Shown: positions 7,474 through 16,486, counted from the first letter of the stretch. The stretch: DNA of 64,000 bases from CAZGCA01 sp964524145 (GCA_964524145.1 CAZGCA010000005.1:37750-101749), one strand, 5' to 3'. The notes: generated from the sequence alone by a model not told the origin. A program made the numbers and translations.

Positions 7474-10400
7474 CTAAATAAGCGCCAACGCCGCGTTTAT
7501 TACCAACTGCACATCCAAGGCGTTTACTTGTCCGTCTCCATTCACGTCCGCGTCAAAATTGCCGATGTCTATTCCGAGTGCGGCGTTGATCACAAGTTGT
7601 ACGTCTAATGCATCTATGTGATCGTCACCGTTAATGTTGCAGTTGAAAACCGTTACGGGGTCGCTGGGGCCGGCCGCAGGGGCGAGGTTACCGGCGGCGT
7701 CTGAGGCTGTGTCAGCCCCGAGCGATATACTGAGCGTACCTCCACCGGAGATATTCGAGATAGTGACTGTACGCGTTGTATTGCCGGCGCCGGACACCGT
7801 AACAACACCATTGGCCGTATCGGTTCTGTTCAGGACAACATCGTTCCAAGTCAACACCACGTTATCGGCTTCGCCGTATGTAACCGTATATGTAATTTCC
7901 CGGGTAGCCGTAAACTCCGCCGAAGGTTCTCCGATCGAAACCGTGGGTGGCACAGTATCGAGTACGATCGTGTCGCTGAAGCTGGTTGACGTGTTCCCAA
8001 GCGTGTCGCGGAATTGGACATACACCGTTTTCTCGCCGTCACCGGCAGTGAGTGTCCAAGGCGTGGACGCTGAGAAATCCTCCCATTCGTCCCACGTGGT
8101 TCCATCGCTGCTCAACCGCATGTCGGCTACACCTATCCCATTTGTGCCGTCTGAGGCGGTCAGGCCGACTGTAACATCGAGAGTGTTCGTATAAGTCGCA
8201 CCACTATTGATAACGATAGTCCCCGTTGGCCCTGTCGTGTCCAGGTTGATGCCATCGGTTACGGTTTGGGAAATGTTGTCAGCGGCATCCCGGAACTGGG
8301 CGTAGACGATCTTCGGGCCATCACCTGCCGAAAGGGTCCATGTTTTGCCGGTACCGACGGCTTCCCACGAACTCCAGTTTGTGCCGTCATTGCTAAACCG
8401 CATATCTGACACGCCGGAACCGGAACCGTCGCCCGAGCTCAAGGTCAACGTCACGTCCGACGAGCTGGTCCAGTCCGCCCCGCCGTCAATCGTTACCGTG
8501 CCGGTAGGCGCGGTGGTATCCAACGAGATCGTGTCTGTCGCGGTGGCCGACACGTTGCCGGCGTTGTCTTTGAACTGTGCGTAAACTGTCTTCCCTTCAT
8601 CAAACGCGTAAAGGGTCCACGTTTTGCTGGTTGCGACTGTTTCCCACGAACTCCAATCTGAGCCATTGTTGCTGAACCGCATCTGGGCTACGCCGGACCC
8701 ATTGCCATCGCTATACGCCAACGCGAGCGTAACGTTTCTGCTATCGGTCCACGCGGCTCCCCCGTTAATTGTTATGCCACCGGTAGGCGGCACGGAGTCC
8801 ACCGTTACTGAAGCGCCCGTCGCCGCATTGGCGTAACCCCCGGCCGTATCCCAGGCTGTTCCTGCCGCAACCTCGATATGCAGACGCCCTTCACCCCAAC
8901 AGTTGGTCAGCGTTACCGTGCGCGTCGTGTTGCCGTCACCCGACAACTCGACCGTCGCGCCCGCGGCATTTTCCGGAGCGGAAACCAGGGTAACATCGGC
9001 CGCTTCGAGCAAGATATCCGTCGCCCCCTCGTAAGTAAGGATATATTCCACCGGCCCGGAGGCCGTGGCTGTCGGCACGGGTCCCGTAATCGTCAGTACC
9101 GGCGGCGTGTTGTCCACCGTGAACGTGCCGCTTGGCCCGATTGCCGGAGCGGTTGTGCTGCCCGCGTATGTCGCCGTGCCCGCAGCAATAGTAATGCCGA
9201 GCGTCCCGTCTCCCGTTATGTTGCTTATGACGATCTTCTTCGCCAACGGTTCAGCCGTATCCTCGACCGTTACCGTCCCGTTGGCCGTGCCGGTCTTGTT
9301 CAAAGTGACGTTTCCAGCCGCCAGATTGACGCTGGTCGCGCCCGGATAGGTCACAGTGTAGTATACCGGCCCCGATTTCGTAATGGTCTCCGAAGGCGCG
9401 CTCAAGCCCACCATCTCGTCACCCACAACTATCGTATAGTCGCCCTGAGCCGACAGGTTGCCGTGTACGTCCTGCGAGACGATATGGAAATAGTAGACCC
9501 CGTCCGGTTTCCCGAACTCATTCCACGTGTAAAGGTCCGTGCTGTCCGGCGATACCGCCGTCACAGTTGTCGATACGGTCTGATCGAAAGCAAGATGGAA
9601 CTTGGGCGTACCCGTGGCGAACGAGTCCGGATCGGTCCAGGCAAACCCTATGTTGCTGGTGTTTGATGTCGGGATAACCTGCACGTGCGGCGGCCGTGCC
9701 TCGCGGATGCGCACCGCAAAATGTGTCGGCGCCGTCAGGTGGCCGCAATCGTCCGTCGCAATCAGGTGCAGGAAATACCGGCCCAGCGAAAGATTGGTCA
9801 CCTCGAGCGTCGCCTCCGCCGTGCTCGTGCTGCCCGCCGTCGGCACGCTATAGGGGCTGCGATCCCACACGTAGTAGTAGGGCGCGCCGGAAGCCGGTGC
9901 GGGCGTCCACGCCAACGCCACGTCCCGGGCGGCATACGCCGTGTGCGGGTCCACGTGCGTGCTCGATGTCACCACCGGCCCCGGTGTCGCGCCGACCGTC
10001 ACCTTGCGTTCCGCCACAGGAGACAGGTAGCCCCACGTGTCCTCGCTCTGGACCAGAAACCAATGGACGCCGGATTCCACACAACCGAACGTTACGCTCG
10101 TTTCCGTGGTTGTCGTCGAGGGCGTAGCGCCTTCGCTCGTCCCCCAGGCGTACCAGTACTTCACCACGTCCGGCACACCGCCGTCGGTCCACTCGAACGT
10201 TACCTCGACCCCGGAACCGCGCGTGTTCTCGTCAGGATGTGTCGGAGAAGACACTACCGGCGGTGCGTCGGTGACAATGAACTTATAATGCGCCGGCGCG
10301 CTCAAAGTCCCCGCCGCGTCCATGGCGACCACGTGGAACCAGTAGGTGCCGGGGGCAAGGCCCGGCGTTATCGTAATGAGTGCAGATTCTGAGAACGTGT

Positions 10401-12405
10401 CTCTCGCGTCCGGAATCGTGTCGGGTACACTATCCTGGACGTAGTAGTAACCGGGGATAGTCACCTCTTGGGGTAACACGAAGCCGGATCTCCAGACGTC
10501 GTTAGTCGAAGTGGGACCCGAAGAGCCGCATGTCCCTCCGCCTAACACCCATAACATGTTCTGAAACGCCACCGCTCCATGCCCCCAGCGGTACGACCAC
10601 GGTGCATAAGCCCTTTCTTGCGTCCATGTTATGCCGTCTGGGCTGCTCCAGATATCTCTCATGGCAACATCGCTACAGTATTGTGGGTGGCTCCAATCTC
10701 CGTGTCCGCCCAGTACCCATAGTTTCTCCTGGAACGCCACCACCCTATGGCTCCCGCGCCCAGACCAGCCTGCGTCAGCCGTTTCTAGCGTCCATGTCCT
10801 GCCGTCCGGGCTGCTCCAGACGTCGTTCTTATAGCTACCTCCCAACACCCACAACTTGTTCTGGAGCACCACCGCCTGATGGCCCGCACGCCTCCCGCAG
10901 CCTGCATCAGCCGTTTCCAGCGTCCATGTCCTGCCGTCCGGGCTGCTCCAGACCTCCTTCTGGGCTCCGTAGTACTCGGGTCCTCCCGGATTTCCAGCTC
11001 CGCCTAACACCCACATCTTGTTCTGGAACACAACCGCCTGATGGCCAGCGCGCCCCGGCCATTCTGCGTCAGCCGTTTCCAGTGTCCATGTCCTGCCGTC
11101 CGGGCTACTCCAGACGTCGTTCCGATAGCCACCACCTCCCAGCACCCACACCTTATTGTGGAACACAACCGCCGGAGCCGCCGCCCATTCTGCGTCAGCC
11201 GTTTCCAGTGTCCATGTCCTGCCGTCCGGGCTACCCCAGACGTCGTTCCGATAGCCATCACCTCCCAGCACCCACAATTTGTTCTGGAACACCACTACCT
11301 CGTGCGCTCGCCGAGGCGACCAGCCTGCGACCGCCGTTTCCATCGTCCAACTTTTCCCGTTAGCCGCGGTTCCGATCTGTGCCTGAAACACCTTGTTTGA
11401 CGAGGGGGTGTGCGTGTCGGGGTGGGATGGGCTGTAGACATATAACCCATCGAGGTACACATTAACGTGGTGGTTCCTCTGCGACCCGTCGATGATCTGG
11501 CGGTCTGTCCCGATGACGGCGATATGGAAGTACCACGCGCCGGTGTTTGTCGCCGTATACTGGACGGTCTTCGGGTCGGCCGCGTCGCGGAAAGTTCCGC
11601 CGGTATCCACGACGGTATACCCGCTCTGATCCATGACCCATAGATAGCCATAGAGGTCTGCCCCTGCCATATAGTTTGTATAATCCACGGTCACATCCGG
11701 ACTGCAATACCATTTAGTGCTGTCCGGATGACTGGGCGAATACAGCGGCAGACGGTCCTGGAACCAGTCCGGGACGCCATCGCCGTCAGCGTCTTCAAAC
11801 CCGTCGGAGACACCGTTGCCGTTCAGGTCCTGGTAGGCGTCGGGGATGCCGTTACCGTCGATGTCCTCGAAGCCGTCTGGTAGACCGTTGCCGTCGAAAT
11901 CCTGGGCCGCGTCGGTGGTACCGTCCTGATCGAGATCGAATATATCGTCCGGTGTGCCGTCATCGTCTACGTCCAACCATTCCAGTCTGGTGTCTATCTC
12001 GAACAGGTCTGATTCGGGCACGCTGCTGCCGCCCGCAGCCGGAACGCTTTCCAGAAGCACCGCCGCTTCAGCGATCTGGCGTTCCGGGTGATCGTTGTAA
12101 ACATGCCAGACGACCATGTTGTCCTGGCCCGGCTGGACATCATCGCCTATGTCGCCATAGACAGTACTGGCGGTAAGGTCGTACGAGAGTGCGCCATCGT
12201 CGCTGGCCGACAGACTCAGTGTCACCGGCCCTGACGGCGTGACGGACAGATCATAAAAGATGCGTACGAAACTACCGTATTGTTCTGCTTCAACATAGGT
12301 AATCTCGACCGTTTGCGCATGGACGGAACTTGTCCTCCCCAACACGGCAAATACCATAACCGACAGGACTAAACCACGCGCTAAGAAACGACATGCCGAT
12401 TTCAT
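7474..12405 (-). CDS. Giant secreted kelch/Ig-like protein with C-terminal dockerin
   Basis: This is a 1,643-residue exported protein. In order it has: a signal peptide (1-31, ending SVHA); a beta domain; a run of about six Ca-binding Asp/Gly-rich loops of the DxDGDGxxD type (about 145-220); an SPSHPD-tagged Ig-like part; about six kelch units with VWVLGGGGYRNDVW (about 355-645); four or so fibronectin/Ig-like domains again tagged SP(S/T)HPD; two Ig-like domains with GPVYYTVTY/GPVEYILTY; three units with MRFSNDGTNWSSW (about 1180-1480); another Ig-like domain; and a C-terminal type I dockerin with two loops, NINGDDHIDALDVQLVINAA and DVNGDGQVNALDVQLVINAA. The start follows GGGAGG at good spacing; an upstream in-frame ATG would precede the signal peptide. 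No cohesin or catalytic domain is seen. It probably acts at the cell surface or in an extracellular complex. Its function is unknown. Confidence 0.88.
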   Translation of the reverse strand: MKSACRFLARGLVLSVMVFAVLGRTSSVHAQTVEITYVEAEQYGSFVRIFYDLSVTPSGPVTLSLSASDDGALSYDLTASTVYGDIGDDVQPGQDNMVVWHVYNDHPERQIAEAAVLLESVPAAGGSSVPESDLFEIDTRLEWLDVDDDGTPDDIFDLDQDGTTDAAQDFDGNGLPDGFEDIDGNGIPDAYQDLNGNGVSDGFEDADGDGVPDWFQDRLPLYSPSHPDSTKWYCSPDVTVDYTNYMAGADLYGYLWVMDQSGYTVVDTGGTFRDAADPKTVQYTATNTGAWYFHIAVIGTDRQIIDGSQRNHHVNVYLDGLYVYSPSHPDTHTPSSNKVFQAQIGTAANGKSWTMETAVAGWSPRRAHEVVVFQNKLWVLGGDGYRNDVWGSPDGRTWTLETADAEWAAAPAVVFHNKVWVLGGGGYRNDVWSSPDGRTWTLETADAEWPGRAGHQAVVFQNKMWVLGGAGNPGGPEYYGAQKEVWSSPDGRTWTLETADAGCGRRAGHQAVVLQNKLWVLGGSYKNDVWSSPDGRTWTLETADAGWSGRGSHRVVAFQEKLWVLGGHGDWSHPQYCSDVAMRDIWSSPDGITWTQERAYAPWSYRWGHGAVAFQNMLWVLGGGTCGSSGPTSTNDVWRSGFVLPQEVTIPGYYYVQDSVPDTIPDARDTFSESALITITPGLAPGTYWFHVVAMDAAGTLSAPAHYKFIVTDAPPVVSSPTHPDENTRGSGVEVTFEWTDGGVPDVVKYWYAWGTSEGATPSTTTTETSVTFGCVESGVHWFLVQSEDTWGYLSPVAERKVTVGATPGPVVTSSTHVDPHTAYAARDVALAWTPAPASGAPYYYVWDRSPYSVPTAGSTSTAEATLEVTNLSLGRYFLHLIATDDCGHLTAPTHFAVRIREARPPHVQVIPTSNTSNIGFAWTDPDSFATGTPKFHLAFDQTVSTTVTAVSPDSTDLYTWNEFGKPDGVYYFHIVSQDVHGNLSAQGDYTIVVGDEMVGLSAPSETITKSGPVYYTVTYPGATSVNLAAGNVTLNKTGTANGTVTVEDTAEPLAKKIVISNITGDGTLGITIAAGTATYAGSTTAPAIGPSGTFTVDNTPPVLTITGPVPTATASGPVEYILTYEGATDILLEAADVTLVSAPENAAGATVELSGDGNTTRTVTLTNCWGEGRLHIEVAAGTAWDTAGGYANAATGASVTVDSVPPTGGITINGGAAWTDSRNVTLALAYSDGNGSGVAQMRFSNNGSDWSSWETVATSKTWTLYAFDEGKTVYAQFKDNAGNVSATATDTISLDTTAPTGTVTIDGGADWTSSSDVTLTLSSGDGSGSGVSDMRFSNDGTNWSSWEAVGTGKTWTLSAGDGPKIVYAQFRDAADNISQTVTDGINLDTTGPTGTIVINSGATYTNTLDVTVGLTASDGTNGIGVADMRLSSDGTTWDEWEDFSASTPWTLTAGDGEKTVYVQFRDTLGNTSTSFSDTIVLDTVPPTVSIGEPSAEFTATREITYTVTYGEADNVVLTWNDVVLNRTDTANGVVTVSGAGNTTRTVTISNISGGGTLSISLGADTASDAAGNLAPAAGPSDPVTVFNCNINGDDHIDALDVQLVINAALGIDIGNFDADVNGDGQVNALDVQLVINAALALI
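7484..7630 (-). other. Dockerin type I duplicated Ca-binding repeat
   Basis: Two 22-24 residue repeats each carry a Dx(N/D)GDxxxDALD calcium loop followed by a VQLVINAAL helix, the last thing in the protein before the stop. In known systems such a pair binds a cohesin domain of a scaffold or cell-surface protein. No cohesin is encoded in the window. Confidence 0.85.
10470..11340 (-). repeat. Near-identical kelch-encoding repeats
   Basis: Within the giant gene, about six units of 120-165 bases repeat the coding pattern for WSSPDGRTWTLETADA followed by a (V/M)WVLGG segment. Several units are almost identical at the DNA level (around 10790, 10912, 11072 and 11200), which suggests recent internal duplication. 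Kelch units of this kind form blades of a beta-propeller. Confidence 0.85.
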
Positions 12406-12628
12406 AGAATATCCCTCCCGATAACCTGATTGAAGCACCTTCTCATATCCAAGCAATTACATTACTGTACTCGACTATAAACCAAAGCACCTCCTACGTC
12501 AAGCATCGCGCCGGTAGTCCCGAGACATGGGTGATGTCCAGGTGCCCACAAACTGGCGGCGGGGGGAAGATAGGTGTTATAATTCAATAAAGAGACCGAA
12601 ACGCTTAGAAAACCAGGGGGTGATAACG
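12406..12628. promoter_or_regulatory. Divergent intergenic region between two exported-protein genes
   Basis: This 220-base gap separates two divergent genes for secreted proteins. It holds their Shine-Dalgarno sites and A/T-rich stretches around 12450-12485 and 12575-12595, where promoters would be expected. I could not fix a clear -35/-10 pair. No RNA gene or repeat is seen. Confidence 0.35.
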
Positions 12629-13789
12629 ATGATATTCGGAAAACAAGCCGGTAAGACCCGGCGGGCAGTGGCTTGTGTGGCTGGGCTGTGTTTGATCGCA
12701 GCGCTGTTCACCGTTTCGGCCGCTGCACAACCCGGCAAGATGCGTATGCCCGCTGGCCGGGACAGCGGCGACCAGAACGCGTATAGCACGCAACAGCAAG
12801 GGGTTACGAACGTCTCTGCGGGTTCGCGGGGTTCGTTCGTGCCCGGGGTCCAGCGTGATGCCGCACGTGCGGGAGCACCGCACACAAAATACCGGGTGCC
12901 GCCTCAGGCACCCCCGGCTCCTGTGCGTCCAAACCCGATTCCCCCACCTCAGCCGCAGTCCCGAACCGTAATACCGGCGGTTCCCGGCTCGACCCCAACC
13001 GTCATACCGAGAGGGACGCCACCCACGATCGAGCCACGGGGTCACGGCAGCGTACCGAACAGGCCTCGCTCCGGGCCGGGTTATCATCCGAGGCGTCCGT
13101 ATCGGCGCGGGGATGCGTACAACCCGTTCAGGCTTGGCGGATGGCGTGGCTGGAACTGGAACACGTACTACCACTCGCCCTTGAACCAAGGGTACACCTA
13201 CTACTATCTCGGCGGCGTCCCCATGTACTACGGTTCTCCGGTCGTCGTCTACCCTGATTCCTGGTATCGCAGGGAAACGCCCGGCACGACGGTCATTCCT
13301 CGGGTGGATCCGGTCAGACCTTCCAGCTTTGCCTCGTTTCACGATTATCTTGTCATTGAAGGAGACAAGCTGATCGCTGCCGGCAACTACACAGAGGCGG
13401 CTGAGAAATACCGAACCGCGACATCTCAACAGCCTGAGAACGCCCGGACAAAAGTCGCCCTGGCGAACGCGCTGTTTGCTTCAGGCAACTACGAGTTTGC
13501 CACGGAGGTGCTGCGCAAGTCGCTTCTCTGTCTCGCCGACAACGAACCGTTGCCGAACCCCGTGGGAACGTTTCCCACCAACGAAACCTTCGTGACGCTG
13601 ATTCGCAAACTCGAGAGCCGCGCAGCGCTCCGTCCGGGAGATGGCTCGTTACGGTTGCTTCTCGGGTTCTACTACCTGTGCTCCGGCAGGACGGACTCCG
13701 CCATCAGCGAGCTACAGGAAACGGTGTCGCGCGACAAAGAGGACCTCGAGGCGGCATACCTGCTGCGCGTTGCACAACGGCACGGTTGA
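12629..13789 (+). CDS. Secreted Pro/Gly/Tyr-rich protein with TPR-like C terminus
   Basis: This is a 386-residue exported protein of unknown role. The ATG follows AGGGGGTGATAACG, and the signal peptide ends near SAAAQ (about residue 34). Residues 40-170 are rich in Pro, Arg and Gly and probably disordered. About 175-220 is Tyr/Gly/Trp-rich (GGWRGWNWNTYYHS and YYYLGGVPMYYGSPVVV), and the last 150 residues form helical TPR-like units (AAGNYTEAAEKYRTA, ALFASGNYEFATEVLRKS and LLGFYYLCSGRTDSAISELQ). It ends seven bases before the convergent fliP gene. Tandem low-complexity and TPR parts suggest an envelope scaffold protein, but this is a guess. Confidence 0.8.
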   Translation: MIFGKQAGKTRRAVACVAGLCLIAALFTVSAAAQPGKMRMPAGRDSGDQNAYSTQQQGVTNVSAGSRGSFVPGVQRDAARAGAPHTKYRVPPQAPPAPVRPNPIPPPQPQSRTVIPAVPGSTPTVIPRGTPPTIEPRGHGSVPNRPRSGPGYHPRRPYRRGDAYNPFRLGGWRGWNWNTYYHSPLNQGYTYYYLGGVPMYYGSPVVVYPDSWYRRETPGTTVIPRVDPVRPSSFASFHDYLVIEGDKLIAAGNYTEAAEKYRTATSQQPENARTKVALANALFASGNYEFATEVLRKSLLCLADNEPLPNPVGTFPTNETFVTLIRKLESRAALRPGDGSLRLLLGFYYLCSGRTDSAISELQETVSRDKEDLEAAYLLRVAQRHG

Positions 13790-13796
13790 GCGCGCC

Positions 13797-14660
13797 TTAC
13801 CGTGCGAAGCTCATGATGAGCGAGCCGACGAGGCGGTTCCATCCGTCGGCGAGCACAAACATGATCACCTTGAAGGGGAGCGAGATGAAGATCGGGGGAA
13901 GCATAAACATGCCCATAGACATGAGCGTGCTGGCGACGACCATGTCTATGATCAGGAACGGTATGTAGAGCATGAACCCGATCTCGAACGCTATCCGCAG
14001 CTCGCTGATGACGAAGGCGGGTATCAGCACGTGTGTGGGCACGTCGTCGAGCGTGTTGGGTCTTTCGATCTCCGAGAGCCGGACAAACAGCAGGAGATCG
14101 CGCTCGCGCGTCTGGCGGAACATGAACTCTCTGATGGGGGTGAGGGCACGGTCGAACGCCTCGGCTTGCGTAATCTCCTGAGCCATGTACGGCTGGAACG
14201 CGTCGACGTTGACCTGTTGCCATGTGGGCGCCATCACGAAAAACGTCAGAAATAGCGCCAGCCCCACGAGCACCTGGTTAGGCGGCATCTGCTGGGTGGC
14301 GAGCGCTTGGCGGAGGAACCCGAGCACGACGATGATCCGGGTGAACGAGGTCATCATCACGAGGATAGCGGGTGCGAGCGCCAGGATGGTTACGAGAAAG
14401 AACACCTGGAACGCGGTCATGACCTGCTGCGGTGTTTCGGCAGTGGCGACCTCGAGACCGACCCTTGGTATGGGTATGGGAGCCGCTTCTTGCGCCAGCG
14501 CCGAAGAATGAGGGAGAGCGAACACCAACACAGCAAGCGCCGCCGCCAACAGCAAGGTGGAACGTAAAGGGTGAAAAGAAAGACGTAAGGCGTAAGGTGT
14601 GAGTTGCCGGCGAAACGGTGTCGATTTTACATTGTCAGTTGTCCGTTTCAGATTTTGCAT
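13797..14660 (-). CDS. fliP: Flagellar export gate protein FliP
   Basis: FliP forms, with FliQ and FliR, the export gate of the flagellar type III secretion system. Conserved parts are present in order: LTILALAPAILVMMTSFTRIIVVLGFLRQALATQQ in family terms (here starting VTILALAPAILVMMTSF), MPPNQVLVGLALFLTFFVM, and the C-terminal VISELRIAFEIGF and DMVVASTLMSMGMFMLPP. A cleavable signal precedes residue 60. The start is uncertain. The nearest ATG lies inside a 38-bp direct repeat, a second in-frame ATG in the other repeat copy is at 14783, and a TTG at 14555 would give a more usual length. It is the last gene of the operon, and fliQ/fliR do not follow. Confidence 0.93.
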   Translation of the reverse strand: MQNLKRTTDNVKSTPFRRQLTPYALRLSFHPLRSTLLLAAALAVLVFALPHSSALAQEAAPIPIPRVGLEVATAETPQQVMTAFQVFFLVTILALAPAILVMMTSFTRIIVVLGFLRQALATQQMPPNQVLVGLALFLTFFVMAPTWQQVNVDAFQPYMAQEITQAEAFDRALTPIREFMFRQTRERDLLLFVRLSEIERPNTLDDVPTHVLIPAFVISELRIAFEIGFMLYIPFLIIDMVVASTLMSMGMFMLPPIFISLPFKVIMFVLADGWNRLVGSLIMSFAR

Positions 14661-14664
14661 TGCC
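14627..14664. repeat. 38-bp direct repeat, copy 1
   Basis: This copy is identical to the one at 14744-14781, and the two lie 117 bases apart. Because 117 is a multiple of three, both copies encode the same in-frame peptide beginning MQNLKRTTDN at the head of fliP. Related A/T-rich words recur in the fliF-fliE gap. It is probably an interspersed repeat rather than true coding sequence. Confidence 0.85.
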
Positions 14665-14743
14665 GAACGTGAGGGTATGGTGGTAAGGCCTGACCGGAAA
14701 CGTAGAACGTAAAGAGGGAGTCGCGGAGAAAACCTTCTGCATC

Positions 14744-14781
14744 TTACATTGTCAGTTGTCCGTTTCAGATTTTGCATTGCC
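14744..14781. repeat. 38-bp direct repeat, copy 2
   Basis: This is a perfect copy of 14627-14664 and starts just upstream of the fliO stop region on the leftward transcript. It fills most of the fliO-fliP gap. Confidence 0.85.
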
Positions 14782-14792
14782 AAAGGGCTCGT

Positions 14793-15524
14793 CTAGCCCC
14801 GTTCCTCACCATCGATTCCCTCGGAAAACTCCTTTATCTTCTCAAGCTCGCTTCTAAGGTCTTCGAGATGTTCGGCCACCCCGAGTCTTTCTTCAACGGG
14901 CTTGCGGCGCTCGAACCGTTTGTGGAACCTGTCGAGGTATTTTCCAAACGCGGCCGAGGTCGGCTCGGTCTCGCCTGGGGCCACCCCGAATTCGGTAAGG
15001 ACTTTCGGATCGGTTATCTCCGTGATGCACGATATGGCGTTCGGGGTGGTGCCGACAACGAGTATCCTGTCGGGAAGCCTGACCCAGTAGAGCGAGGTCT
15101 TGGGAGCAAGTTGCATGCGGCCAATTATCTTGCCGAAACGTTGGTCGAGCAGAAACGTGCTCTTGCCGCCGAACTTCTTCACCAGATACACCACGAAAAA
15201 GAAGCCGCCCAGCACAACAACAAGGGCTATGGACATTCTGACAAGGTCTTTGAACGCACTCGGTTCAACGCCGGTTTCGGCAGCAGTCTCGCGACCCGCG
15301 TAGTACTCCTCGAGTGTGAGCGATCCCTCGGTACCGAGAGCCTCCTCAGCGTCCCAGGTCTCTTCGGGTTGCAGTGCGGACTCGTCTTCGAGCGCGTCGT
15401 CAGCAATGACGGCAGCGGCGTCGGGCGCCTCTTCCTGCGCAACGGCACACGCGGCGACTGCCACAGCCGCAACGCACAATCCAACGTAACGTAACGGTGC
15501 AGGTAGTCTGGGTCTAAGAACCAT
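14793..15524 (-). CDS. fliO: Flagellar biosynthesis protein FliO
   Basis: FliO helps assemble the FliP ring of the flagellar export gate. This version is 243 residues and has a signal-like hydrophobic N terminus (around 12-30), an acidic linker, and one membrane helix (MSIALVVVLGGFFFVVYLV). A conserved cytoplasmic domain follows with IIGRMQLAPKTSLYWVRLPDRILVVGTTPNAI, shown here in part: LAPKTSLYWVRLPDRILVVG. The C terminus is a charged coiled-coil tail. The ATG overlaps the end of fliN and follows AAGGAAAAGG. Position between fliN and fliP is the classic one. Confidence 0.88.
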   Translation of the reverse strand: MVLRPRLPAPLRYVGLCVAAVAVAACAVAQEEAPDAAAVIADDALEDESALQPEETWDAEEALGTEGSLTLEEYYAGRETAAETGVEPSAFKDLVRMSIALVVVLGGFFFVVYLVKKFGGKSTFLLDQRFGKIIGRMQLAPKTSLYWVRLPDRILVVGTTPNAISCITEITDPKVLTEFGVAPGETEPTSAAFGKYLDRFHKRFERRKPVEERLGVAEHLEDLRSELEKIKEFSEGIDGEERG

Positions 15525-15909
15525 CACCTTTTCCTTCAGTGTCTTGGACCTGTTCTTCTTCACCCGGTTCGGCAGCGATAGTCGTCAACCTCACAGCGAG
15601 CATATCGGCGATGACCACAATCTCGCCTCTGGCAAGGAACACGTCATTGACGAAGACATCGACCGTCTCACCAGCAAGTTTGTCAAGCTGTATGACGGCA
15701 CCCTTGCGCATGTTAAGCACGTTGCGGACCAGCAACTTTGCACGGCCGAGCTCGACCGTGACTCTCAGCTTGACATCCGAGAGCATCTTGACATCTCTTG
15801 ACGGACGGGCCTGCGACGTCGCATCCTGAATGGGCTCGAGTTCGGCCGGATCGTCTTTCACGACCGGGATGTCAGGTCCTGTCAGGATAGGTCCCTTCTC
15901 AGTGGTCAA
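15514..15909 (-). CDS. fliN: Flagellar motor switch protein FliN
   Basis: FliN is a C-ring protein at the base of the motor. The C-terminal SpoA domain is clear (LSDVKLRVTVELGRAKLLVR, NMRKGAVIQLDKLAGETVDV and LARGEIVVIADMLAVRLTTI). The 131-residue length and a polar 40-residue N-terminal leader are usual for FliN. It lies directly after fliL, where a fliM gene would normally intervene; no FliM-like protein is encoded here. It overlaps fliO. Confidence 0.92.
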   Translation of the reverse strand: MTTEKGPILTGPDIPVVKDDPAELEPIQDATSQARPSRDVKMLSDVKLRVTVELGRAKLLVRNVLNMRKGAVIQLDKLAGETVDVFVNDVFLARGEIVVIADMLAVRLTTIAAEPGEEEQVQDTEGKGDGS

Positions 15910-15924
15910 TGGTATCTCCCTCCG

Positions 15925-16446
15925 CTACTGAATGGCGAACGAATTGAACCGGACAGCAGTAACCGCCTCGTAGCCGAGCTCCGCATTGATCTTATCAACC
16001 ATCTCCTTGCTGAGCCGCTGTTTGGCTTCAGTACTCTTTAATTGGTCGAACCTCTTGTCGGAAAGCAGCAGGATGAGCGTGTGTTTCACCTGTGAGAGGA
16101 TGGGATCGTCATCGTTCTCGAACCTCGTTTTCAGTTCGGGACTGGCCAGCGTGAGCTGTGGGTCGATTTGCAGGTACCGGTCAATGCCGCCGTGGTCAAT
16201 GTTGGCTATAATCGAGCCCACATTATAGACCACTTGGGTTCCCTCCGGCTCGGAGCCCAGGATCGCTTCCAGTTCCTCCTCACTGTCCGGAGGTCCAAGC
16301 ATGGGGATGAGAACGAGAAACACCACGGCACATGCCGCCCCGGCGCATCCGATAATCACGACTGCAAAGATGACCATCTTGATCATCCCCCCACCTTTCT
16401 TCTCAGTGGGTTGTTCTGGTGCTTCGTCTACCTCTTCTCCGGCCAT
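15925..16446 (-). CDS. fliL: Flagellar basal body-associated protein FliL
   Basis: FliL is an inner membrane protein that surrounds and stabilises the MotAB stators. Features are a short acidic cytoplasmic tail, one membrane helix (about residues 22-48, MIKMVIFAVVIIGCAGAACA), and a periplasmic domain with VGSIIANIDHGGIDRYLQID and KHTLILLLSDKRFDQLKSTE. The C-terminal pattern AKQRLSKEMVDKIN is also typical of the family. It sits downstream of motB in the operon. The length of 173 residues is normal. Confidence 0.93.
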   Translation of the reverse strand: MAGEEVDEAPEQPTEKKGGGMIKMVIFAVVIIGCAGAACAVVFLVLIPMLGPPDSEEELEAILGSEPEGTQVVYNVGSIIANIDHGGIDRYLQIDPQLTLASPELKTRFENDDDPILSQVKHTLILLLSDKRFDQLKSTEAKQRLSKEMVDKINAELGYEAVTAVRFNSFAIQ

Positions 16447-16486
16447 CTCACATTCCTCCTGACAATCATCTTCGGTGCCACCGGCA

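Noticed and set aside
7420..7608. Small plus-strand frame beginning MTGKKTAIILLHTDLRRIL
   Set aside because: Overlaps the dockerin end of the giant gene and has no RBS; the short sensible start is not enough.
8878..9666. Open frames on the plus strand across the giant kelch/dockerin gene
   Set aside because: The minus-strand protein is clear, with signal peptide and dockerin; the plus frames are Arg-rich shadows.
10470..11340. Regular repeats that could suggest a CRISPR array
   Set aside because: Units are 120-165 bases, coding, and explained by kelch repeats in one open frame.
12300..12405. Search for an exosortase sorting signal on the dockerin protein
   Set aside because: The protein ends in the dockerin helix with no C-terminal hydrophobic segment or basic tail, so it is not a likely exosortase substrate.
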